A stretch of 35,263 nucleotides of DNA from a virus. The notes beneath the pieces were generated by a model. That model was not told where the DNA came from. It searched no databases and saw nothing but the letters and a program-made list of their open reading frames with translations. Shown piece by piece: positions 20,775 through 26,816 of this stretch (position 1 is its first letter; the number at the start of each line of letters is the position of its first letter). The position numbers and the translations under genes are program-made. The DNA lies in the IMG/VR virus record IMGVR_UViG_3300046318_000156, positions 1 to 35,263 of that record; one strand, 5' to 3'.

Positions 20775-21391
20775 TAGGCGTTCCTTTGAATTTCAGCGTT
20801 AATCTTTTGGGCAGTTTGTTCCAACAAAATGTTCATTTCAGCATTAGCCTGAGGCACAGCACTCAGACCAGAAGGCCAAATAACACGAGACCTACTAACC
20901 TGCTTACGGGCTGGGCTACGATCCATAGCCTCAACCATGTATTTACCCTGCTTATTACGTTTGTGCTTACGGAAACCATCCACCGCACGGCTGTATTCGT
21001 AGTAGTTAGTGTCTTGACCATCAAACTTGCCGTACTTACGAGCAGTATCGAAAATAGCCACAGCCGGAGACATAGCCCAAATAGAGACAATAGACTTGCC
21101 CTTTTTACGCATACGAGTATCAACACGCAACTCAGTCTTTTTAGCAGGTACAGTCGCACCCCAAGTCAAACGCCCAGGAACAACCTTTTGTTGCATACCC
21201 TTAATAGCAAATCTATTAGTAATACCCTGCTGAACTTTCTTCTCAACCGGACGACCAATACGGAAAGCATTACGTTGCAAAGTGGCAATACTGGCAGGTT
21301 CAATTTTGCGAGTCTCACGCACAAGGTAACGCCAATCCGTTAGCTGCACCTCAACACGGTTACCAGCATTAACCTTAATAGTTTTAGCCAC
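20774..21391 (-). CDS. Hypothetical structural protein between chaperones and tape measure
   Basis: A 205-residue basic protein with a GTG start and AGGGA upstream. It is rich in arginine and lysine (RMRKKGKSIVS, FRKHKRNKQGKYMVE, DRSPARKQVSRSR). The position between the tail chaperones and the tape measure is unusual, since these are normally adjacent, and a terminator lies just upstream. A late neck or minor tail role is possible, as is an inserted gene. The basic nature could allow DNA contact. I cannot name a family. Confidence 0.7.
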   Translation of the reverse strand: MAKTIKVNAGNRVEVQLTDWRYLVRETRKIEPASIATLQRNAFRIGRPVEKKVQQGITNRFAIKGMQQKVVPGRLTWGATVPAKKTELRVDTRMRKKGKSIVSIWAMSPAVAIFDTARKYGKFDGQDTNYYEYSRAVDGFRKHKRNKQGKYMVEAMDRSPARKQVSRSRVIWPSGLSAVPQANAEMNILLEQTAQKINAEIQRNA

Positions 21392-21437
21392 GAATCCCTA
21401 CCAATCTCTAACAACCATTCTACCCGCAAAACGAAAA

Positions 21438-21455
21438 CCCCCTCTTTCGAGGGGG
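21438..21455 (-). terminator. Terminator after the tail chaperone genes
   Basis: CCCCCTC and GAGGGGG form a perfect 7-bp stem with a four-base loop. On the minus strand it is followed by TTTTCGTTTT. It lies just five bases after the fusion stop at 21461, so it would reduce transcription of the tape measure region. A -10-like TAGAAT (minus strand) follows about 20 bp further on. Confidence 0.75.
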
Positions 21456-21460
21456 CTTCG

Positions 21461-21858
21461 TTAACGAGCTGTAGCCTTCGCTATCAACCAACGGTTCATA
21501 GTCCAAAGCATACGGTCATCCAGCAGCATCAACTCACGCGGAGAAATGCCAGTTTCGCAAGCTAGGCCAGCGATAAACCAATGTGCTGAAGTCTCGCCTA
21601 GACCAACTATTTTGGGTCGAGATCACTCGATCCAACAGTTACAACTGTTTCTATCCAAGGCTCAAACTCTAGAGCAGTCGCTTTAGTACGCTTCTCTGAA
21701 GCCCATGCTAGGTATAGAAGGTGAGTCAACTTAGTTTCTTCACCCAGTTTGGTAACGCTTAGGTTGAACTTTGTTTCAAATGCTACTAGGTCGCTTGCAG
21801 AGCAAGTAACTTCTTTAGCACCTGTTGTGATGTATTCAATGCGTAGATTGAGTTTCAA
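21461..21858 (-). CDS. Tail assembly chaperone, -1 frameshift fusion (G/GT type)
   Basis: The short form is 83 residues (21607-21858, TTG start after AAGGA) and ends SSDLDPK-TAG. A -1 shift on CCCAAAA at its last codons adds 49 residues: IVGLGETSAHWFIAGLACET, GISPRELMLLDDRMLWTMNR, WLIAKATAR. The second part (helical, with the G-x-S-P-R-E-L motif) is typical of the downstream chaperone. Both products wrap the tape measure during tail assembly in siphoviruses. The fusion frame has no start of its own, so the shift is the only route. Whether the ratio is low, as usual, cannot be seen. Confidence 0.88.
21610..21616 (-). promoter_or_regulatory. Slippery heptamer for -1 frameshift
   Basis: C-CCA-AAA followed directly by TAG. 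Slipping by one base gives CCC-AAA-ATA and enters the long second frame. A shift site right at the stop codon is common for tail chaperones. Confidence 0.85.
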
Positions 21859-21871
21859 TTTATGTCCTTAA

Positions 21872-22285
21872 TTAAGCGGTTGCTTTTGTGATAACGCCTG
21901 ATGTAGGCCAGGTCACTGATACGGTAGATAGGTCACCTACGGCCCCTGAGACTGGATTCCAGTTGTTCACCAAAACGGTTGCGGTGTACGCAGGTGTCGC
22001 TGATGAAGCAGCAGTACCGTTACCAGCGATGATAACAGCAGTTGCGATAGAACCCAATAGAGGGAAGATTGTTGCTTCGACTGAGCCAGATGCGTAATCC
22101 TGGTGGAAGTCGATTGATACAGTGCCAGACTTTAGCCCACCGATAAGTTCGGTGTAACCTGCTGAACCAAAATCAGTAACGTCAACATCTGCAACGTTCA
22201 TAGCGATTTCGGCACGGGCAACTGAAGATGATAGGTCAGTACCATTGATAGTGACCTTGTTTCCTGTGACTACATACTTAGCCAA
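21872..22285 (-). CDS. Major tail (tube) protein
   Basis: A 137-residue protein with a TTG start after AGGAG. It opens MAKYVVTGNKVTINGTDLSS, then VARAEIAMNVADVDVTDFGS, LIGGLKSGTVSIDFHQDYAS and ends with VSGAVGDLSTVSVTWPTSGV. The motif T-D-F-G-S-x-G-Y-x-E-x-I-G-G-L-K-S-G-T is typical of small tail tube proteins of HK97-like and actinobacterial siphoviruses. It sits directly before the chaperones, as expected. Confidence 0.85.
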   Translation of the reverse strand: MAKYVVTGNKVTINGTDLSSSVARAEIAMNVADVDVTDFGSAGYTELIGGLKSGTVSIDFHQDYASGSVEATIFPLLGSIATAVIIAGNGTAASSATPAYTATVLVNNWNPVSGAVGDLSTVSVTWPTSGVITKATA

Positions 22286-22294
22286 TTTATACTC

Positions 22295-22708
22295 CTAGCT
22301 TGCATACACAACAACCATAAATTCGGCTGCTGTGTATTGGATTTCATTTACAGAGATTGAGCCATACGAACTAATCTCAGTCACTCGGCAATCGTTTACA
22401 ACGCCACCAAGAGTCCTATCATATTCTACCGCCTGTTTTACCGAATAATCGCCCGATCCTGCACAGTAAGAGTCCAACTTATTCTGTGCACTGCGTTCGT
22501 CTGCTCGGTGAGCCAAAACAGTGATAATAAATCTAAATTCGTCCAGTCCACGGTTCATTGCCACGTCAAACTTGACTGGTGTTGAGTCCGGTTGCACGAT
22601 TGCCATAGGCGGGTTTACTAGATCAGGTGCTTGCGATGCTGTGCGAAGCCCTGGAATACGCTTGAGGTTATTCTCAAGCCCAATACGAATGTCGGTAATG
22701 CTTGCCAT
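22295..22708 (-). CDS. Tail terminator-like protein
   Basis: A 137-residue protein starting MASITDIRIGLENNLKRIPG and ending SVNEIQYTAAEFMVVVYAS. Length and position just ahead of the tail tube gene fit the tail terminator / tail completion family (lambda gpU-like). The phrase RTASQAPDLVNPPMAIVQPD and the beta strands that follow are typical. It is coupled with the connector gene by a TAATG overlap. Confidence 0.75.
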   Translation of the reverse strand: MASITDIRIGLENNLKRIPGLRTASQAPDLVNPPMAIVQPDSTPVKFDVAMNRGLDEFRFIITVLAHRADERSAQNKLDSYCAGSGDYSVKQAVEYDRTLGGVVNDCRVTEISSYGSISVNEIQYTAAEFMVVVYAS

Positions 22709-23307
22709 TATGCAAAGTTTCGCATAGAACGGTAAGGATCTACCAAGTGCTGAACGTCAGGATCAAGACGTGCACCAACACGAACAACACCCATGTCGCC
22801 AAAACCAGCCACACCCAAAGGTGAATCATTGCGTTTAAAGATACGAGCTGCTTGCAGAATCGTTGCTTGCTTCACAGCCATAGGAACTGAAGCCCAGCCC
22901 CAAACGCCTGTAACCTTCACCAGGGCCCTGTCAGCCAAGAATGGGAACACGTACTGCTTCACGGCTCTAATGCTCGTGTACGGCTGTGTCATGCCTCCTG
23001 AGAGCCCATTTAGAGGCTCTAGTTGGTAGTCGTTTGTAGTCCAAGTAGTGTACGAGTTACCAACCTCGTCAGTTGTCGCCAATTCGCTCAAACTCTGCAA
23101 ATCATCAATGAAACACATCCAACTGTCAGAAGCTGCATAGTTGCGTGTCGCAGTGCCACCGTTGTAAAAGTAGCGACCAGTGTAGCCGTCAATCAGACGA
23201 GAAGCAGACTCTACAGCGATCTCCAAAAGAGAGTCATCCATGTTGTCTGTAATTTTTAGCGAATTTTTAACATCCGCTAGAGTTGCGTATCCGTTGGTAA
23301 TTGCCAC
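22708..23307 (-). CDS. Head-tail connector (HK97 gp6-like)
   Basis: A 199-residue protein with a GTG start and AGGAG upstream. It opens MAITNGYATLADVKNSLKIT, DNMDDSLLEIAVESASRLID, GYTGRYFYNGG: the YATLADVKNSL-x-I-x-D-x-x-x-D-x-x-L-x-x-A-x-E-x-A-S-R-x-I-D-x-x-x-G-R-x-F-Y pattern is the hallmark of the gp6 / DNA packaging adaptor family. The protein forms the ring under the portal. A helical C-terminus (ILQAARIFKRND) follows the beta core. Confidence 0.88.
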   Translation of the reverse strand: MAITNGYATLADVKNSLKITDNMDDSLLEIAVESASRLIDGYTGRYFYNGGTATRNYAASDSWMCFIDDLQSLSELATTDEVGNSYTTWTTNDYQLEPLNGLSGGMTQPYTSIRAVKQYVFPFLADRALVKVTGVWGWASVPMAVKQATILQAARIFKRNDSPLGVAGFGDMGVVRVGARLDPDVQHLVDPYRSMRNFA

Positions 23308-23322
23308 AAGAAACTCCTAAGT

Positions 23323-23758
23323 CTATGAGTCTATTCTACCGTTGAAACGTAGTCTTTCTTTGATAGCCGTACTGGAGATGCCCTTAGTGTACGGAATGTA
23401 AACCAGCCCAATACCACGCTCATCTAACCAGTCCTGGTCGAACTGCATTTGGGCATAATAGTCACGCCTAGCCCAATCCGAGCCAATAACAATCAAATCA
23501 GGATTACAAAGGCTGATAGCAACCCGACTATCAACGCCACCCACGTTAGGCACAACCCGATCAACCCAGCGACATCCCAATAAGACATCTTTGCGTTCTT
23601 GATAAGAGATAACAGGTCTTTTACCTTTGTATTTTTCAATGAACTCATCCTCGTTTAGCGAAACAGTCACAGAGCCAAACTCTGCACATCTCCTCAGGAA
23701 CTCCACGTGTCCCGCATGGAACAGGTCAAAACGTGCCTCCGGTGTACACCTTAAGCAT
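23323..23758 (-). CDS. Cytidylyltransferase-like enzyme requiring a +1 frameshift
   Basis: The gene starts at ATG 23758, inside the last codons of the endonuclease VII gene. It reads MLKVYTGGTF and meets TGA (23726-23728). Shifting +1 at TTT-TGA-C continues DLFHAGHVEFLRRCAEFGSV, so the join recreates the nucleotidyltransferase motif TGGTFDLFHAGH with the catalytic HxGH. The rest has NPDLIVIGSDWARRDYYAQM and ends with the signature ISSTAIKERL. The 144-residue product resembles TagD-type glycerol-3-phosphate or related cytidylyltransferases, which activate a small polyol or sugar phosphate with CTP. It precedes two glycosyltransferases in gene order. Without the shift the enzyme lacks its active site; an assembly error or a pseudogene is the alternative. 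Confidence 0.8.
23725..23740 (-). promoter_or_regulatory. RF2-like +1 frameshift signal
   Basis: On the minus strand GGAGG (23736-23740) lies four bases before TTT-TGA-C (23725-23731). In the bacterial RF2 gene a Shine-Dalgarno-like run lies three bases before CTT-TGA-C and drives about 30-50% shifting. The geometry here is nearly the same, and the tRNA can re-pair perfectly because TTT slips to TTT. Confidence 0.6.
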
Positions 23759-24269
23759 TGGCATCACCCCCTCTAGCACCATTCAAATAATTAATGGCAC
23801 TTGTTAATTTATCGTCTACTCTACCTAAAAACGAGTTGCATGATTGACATAGTAATCCCCTGACGCATTTGCCACAAGTTTTTGTACCAGGGCAACAAGA
23901 GTGGTCATGGTCTACTGACAAATATGTGCGACTAGGTTTTTTAAAGCAAATAGCACACACTCCATTTTGCGTTTCTAGCAACTGCATGTACATATATTTA
24001 GTTAATTTATACTTTTTATAAATTGTTTGCCAGCGACTTTTTTCTGGATCTTTAGCAAAAGATTTTTTCTTATATTCATTATTTTTACGTTTTAACTCAG
24101 CAAACTTTTCAGGATTATTCTCTTTTAACCGCTGTCTATAGGATTTTTGATATTCCCAAGCCTTACTTGATGCGTATTGCTTACGTTTTATTGATTTTGC
24201 TTCACGGCAAATGTCGCATCGGCAACCAGCGTTATAGCCGCCAATTCCATGTGTCCTTATAATGTCCAT
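23751..24269 (-). CDS. Endonuclease VII-like recombination endonuclease
   Basis: A 172-residue protein, AT-rich compared with its neighbours. Its N-terminus (RTHGIGGYNAGCRCDICREA) is a zinc finger seen in phage HNH proteins. A basic helical linker (30-90) follows. The C-terminal part has CAIC (105-108), DHDH (120-123) and LLCQSCNSFLG (139-149), the His-Me finger of the endonuclease VII family, which cuts branched DNA. Its low GC and position between glycosyltransferases suggest a mobile insertion. The ATG lies six bases after a TATAAT, so the transcript is probably leaderless. Confidence 0.88.
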   Translation of the reverse strand: MDIIRTHGIGGYNAGCRCDICREAKSIKRKQYASSKAWEYQKSYRQRLKENNPEKFAELKRKNNEYKKKSFAKDPEKSRWQTIYKKYKLTKYMYMQLLETQNGVCAICFKKPSRTYLSVDHDHSCCPGTKTCGKCVRGLLCQSCNSFLGRVDDKLTSAINYLNGARGGDANA

Positions 24270-24275
24270 AATGAA

Positions 24276-24284
24276 ATTATAGCA
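24276..24284 (-). promoter_or_regulatory. Extended -10 promoter for the endonuclease VII gene
   Basis: TGCTATAAT on the minus strand is a perfect extended -10 motif, with no good -35 box. The predicted start falls on the ATG at 24269. It lies in the 29-bp gap after the glycosyltransferase stop, so the gene brings its own promoter. Confidence 0.65.
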
Positions 24285-24298
24285 TTACTTCAGGCTGG

Positions 24299-24946
24299 TC
24301 AGTCCCATCGGTTAGCCCTTCGCACTTTGAGACTCCACTCGCCTTGAGTAAAGTCATCTTCTCTGCCCTTAGTTTCATAAAGCGTGTGATTTGCCACAAA
24401 AGACCTCTGGTTCTGTACCTGATACCCACTATTGAGCGTTGAGGAGTTCTGGTGAAAGACCTGAGCTGCGATGTGATTCTTCGGAACCTCGGCGTAATCC
24501 ACTCTACGTTCCAAGTCGTTGTCATCAAAATAAAGAGGGTAGAAACGCTCATCGTAAAGACCAACTTTTTCAACCATGCCTTCACCGAATACCACACAAG
24601 ACCACGGCGGATTAATGTCCACAAAGTTGAGAGCATTGGTGTCCACACCTTCTTCGATTTTCTTCAATGAACCTGGGGCAAACCAAGCATCATCGTTTAT
24701 AAGCACCCAATACGGTGCGTATGGTGTTGATTTTACTATCAGGTTCCATGCACCAACAAGACCAAGGCCAAATGGCACACGGATAACCCATAAATTCCGT
24801 ACCAAATCAGGTTTGATAGGGTTCCATTCCTGAGTTCCCGAATTATCAACCACCACGAGATGTTCCACAGGGTAATCCACGGAACGAAGAAGGCGATCAG
24901 CAAGATCAAATCTTTTGAGTGTGGCAAAACCAAGTACCGGAATCAC
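24299..24946 (-). CDS. Family 2-type glycosyltransferase
   Basis: A 215-residue protein with a GTG start overlapping the preceding TGA. It opens MIPVLGFATLKRFDLADRLL and has the GT-A landmarks: VVVDNSGT (Asp34), GLGLVGAWN and WVLINDDAWF (Asp85, Asp86), then FYPLYFDDNDLERRV. These resemble rhamnosyltransferases and other family 2 enzymes. A sugar transferred to a virion protein or a wall component is likely. No membrane helix is present, so it acts in the cytoplasm. The neighbouring collagen-like and capsid proteins are candidate substrates, which is inference. Confidence 0.85.
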   Translation of the reverse strand: MIPVLGFATLKRFDLADRLLRSVDYPVEHLVVVDNSGTQEWNPIKPDLVRNLWVIRVPFGLGLVGAWNLIVKSTPYAPYWVLINDDAWFAPGSLKKIEEGVDTNALNFVDINPPWSCVVFGEGMVEKVGLYDERFYPLYFDDNDLERRVDYAEVPKNHIAAQVFHQNSSTLNSGYQVQNQRSFVANHTLYETKGREDDFTQGEWSLKVRRANRWD

Positions 24947-26121
24947 TTAAGTAACTTCTTCAACACCGGAACCCAGTGCTTATCAAAGACAGTATCCACA
25001 TCGAACTCGGTAGCAAAATCAATAGCCACCTGAGATGCTCCGCGATCTGCTTTATAAGCCTGTTCCAAAGACTCAACAATAGACGGAATCAAAGGAACCT
25101 GCCAAATAGCGTCCTGTCCAGAATCCCACATAGGCTGACCGTCAACCAACCAACCATCGTCAGCCACTAGGTCAGGTGTCGCACCCCAATTGGAGCCAAT
25201 GACACGAGTACCACACGCCTGAGCCTCAATCGTACCCAAACCAAAACCCTCACCGTAAGACGGAGCCAAGAACACATCCATAGCCGAGTAAAGGCCAGCC
25301 AAATCAGACTGAGGCATACCATACTTGTAATCAACATACGGCGGGAACATGATGGCTTCCTTAGGAATACCAAAAGCCTTCAACATCTTGATCAGGTTCC
25401 AGCCACCAGCCGAACCCAGCGGGTCAGTGTGAATGTAAAGCACAGCGTCAGGGTGACGTTCACGGAAAATAGCAAAAGCCATTAGGTTTTCAGAAAATGC
25501 TTTACGATGAACCAACCCAGAAGCCTTATTAGCTGCGTTCATACCCACAACAAACTCATCAGTGATACCCATAAACTCACGAGCATCCTGACCGTCAATC
25601 TTGTCAGTAGGTTTAAAAATCTTTGTATCAATTGCGTGAGGCACATACTCACAAGCAATGCCATTTTGCTCCATCTGACGCACACCATTCGGAGCCATAG
25701 CAATCGGAGTCACATTCGGCTTCTCCAACCAATCCTTAACCTTAGGTGGCATAGTCACGTGATCCAGAGGAACCCACGAAGCAATGTTCATCTTGTCAAA
25801 CGCCGGATTATTTAACACCCAAACGTCATACAACGAAATCCAAACATCTTTCTTGCCAGGATTCTTAGACTTCCAATGAGCATGGTGCATAGGAGCTACA
25901 TCGTTAGAGTACGGATCCATACCACGAGGGTAGTGAGGTATCTCACCATAAGGTGACTTGTAAGAAACAATGTTTCCCTCAACACCATAATTTGACATTG
26001 CTGCCACATCAGCACCGTCACGCTTCAAACGATCAATCAGGTAAGCCGCTTGCTGACCATAACCAGTAGGTTGAGTTGGACTATTAGACCAAACTGAAAC
26101 GACACCATTAATCTTTGCCAT
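24943..26121 (-). CDS. Family 4-type glycosyltransferase
   Basis: A 392-residue GT-B enzyme. The N-terminal domain begins VVSVWSNSPTQPTGYGQQAA; the C-terminal domain has VVGMNAANKASGLVHRKAFS (GMN in place of the usual nucleotide-sugar loop), LYIHTDP and the retaining-enzyme motif PSYGEGFGLGTIEAQACGTR, with Glu291 and Glu299 in the E-x7-E spacing. It would use a nucleotide-activated sugar. AAAGGGAAAC is the ribosome site. It follows a terminator and is translated with the GT2 enzyme. Confidence 0.9.
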   Translation of the reverse strand: MAKINGVVSVWSNSPTQPTGYGQQAAYLIDRLKRDGADVAAMSNYGVEGNIVSYKSPYGEIPHYPRGMDPYSNDVAPMHHAHWKSKNPGKKDVWISLYDVWVLNNPAFDKMNIASWVPLDHVTMPPKVKDWLEKPNVTPIAMAPNGVRQMEQNGIACEYVPHAIDTKIFKPTDKIDGQDAREFMGITDEFVVGMNAANKASGLVHRKAFSENLMAFAIFRERHPDAVLYIHTDPLGSAGGWNLIKMLKAFGIPKEAIMFPPYVDYKYGMPQSDLAGLYSAMDVFLAPSYGEGFGLGTIEAQACGTRVIGSNWGATPDLVADDGWLVDGQPMWDSGQDAIWQVPLIPSIVESLEQAYKADRGASQVAIDFATEFDVDTVFDKHWVPVLKKLLK

Positions 26122-26143
26122 GTTTCCCTTTCGTAGTTATACT
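26115..26143 (+). promoter_or_regulatory. Rightward promoter for the HNH gene
   Basis: Plus-strand TTGCCA (26115-26120) and TATACT (26138-26143) are 17 bp apart. The start of transcription would be near 26150, ahead of a hairpin and then the HNH gene. The -35 box lies in the first codons of the GT4 gene on the other strand. Confidence 0.55.
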
Positions 26144-26159
26144 GACATTAGCAGAAAAA

Positions 26160-26188
26160 CCCCTGCGATACCAGCAAGTATCCAGGGG
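26160..26188 (-). terminator. Leftward terminator between the HNH and GT4 genes
   Basis: CCCCTG-GATAC pairs with GTATC-CAGGGG (11 bp with one bulged C, six-base loop). On the minus strand five T follow. It would stop transcripts coming from the capsid side before the glycosyltransferases, so the latter need their own or read-through transcription. On the plus strand it is a leader hairpin. Confidence 0.75.
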
Positions 26189-26216
26189 CGTGACCAAACT
26201 AGGGAAAGTAGTCCGA

Positions 26217-26768
26217 TTGGAACAGTCTAAGGCTTGTAGCCGATGTAAGCAAATTAAACCACTAAGTGAGTTCGGCATACATCGGAAGACCACCGATGGT
26301 CACTATTCGCAATGCCTTATTTGTCACAGAGAAGCCAGATCTGAATACCGTAAACGTCAAGCCAAAAACATTGCTATTCAGCAAGCAGATAATTACCAGC
26401 GAAATAGAAAAAAACGCATTGCTGATGCAACTGCTAGGGTTTACGCCAACATGGAACGCCATAAAAGATACAATTCTGTTTCTAAAAAGCGTAATCATTT
26501 ATCTATTGCGGCAACCACTCGAAGGCGGAATGCTAAGCGAAAAGCCAATGGTGTTTTTTTAATTACAAAAAAGGAATTGCAGCGACTAAGTCGTGGCCCG
26601 TGTTTTTACTGTGGTTCATCTAATCAAATAACTATTGATCATGTTGTTGCTATTGCTAAAGGTGGCGTAGATGGAATTGGAAATTTAGTTTCTGCCTGTA
26701 AATCTTGTAATAGTCAAAAGCGAGATTTGACAATCATGGAGTGGAGAAAGAAAAAACTGGGCCGGTAG
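26217..26768 (+). CDS. HNH endonuclease on the opposite strand
   Basis: A 183-residue protein. The N-terminal finger is ACSRCKQIKPLSEFGIHRKT...CLIC; a long arginine-lysine linker follows (about 42-112). The HNH core is CFYC (129-132), DH (141-142), Asn156 and CKSC with Asn165. AGGGAAAG lies about nine bases before the TTG at 26217, which I prefer; GTG at 26190 is an alternative that adds nine residues. It is read against the capsid and glycosyltransferase genes, has its own promoter and terminator, and is AT-rich. This is typical of a free-standing homing endonuclease. Confidence 0.85.
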   Translation: MEQSKACSRCKQIKPLSEFGIHRKTTDGHYSQCLICHREARSEYRKRQAKNIAIQQADNYQRNRKKRIADATARVYANMERHKRYNSVSKKRNHLSIAATTRRRNAKRKANGVFLITKKELQRLSRGPCFYCGSSNQITIDHVVAIAKGGVDGIGNLVSACKSCNSQKRDLTIMEWRKKKLGR

Positions 26769-26788
26769 CCTACGCACTACCGACCCAG
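26757..26788. terminator. Bidirectional terminator between capsid and HNH genes
   Basis: CTGGG-CGGTAG pairs with CTACCG-CCCAG (11 bp, one mismatch, eight-base loop). On the plus strand TCACTTTTTC follows, on the minus strand TTTTTTC. The HNH stop codon lies inside the stem. It ends both the capsid transcript and the HNH transcript. Confidence 0.85.
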
Positions 26789-26816
26789 TCACTTTTTCTC
26801 TAAAAGAGGCTAGTTA

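Noticed and set aside
20786-21343. 185-codon plus-strand frame opposite the 205-residue gene
   Set aside because: Low-complexity serine, threonine and asparagine content and absence of a ribosome site mark it as a shadow frame.
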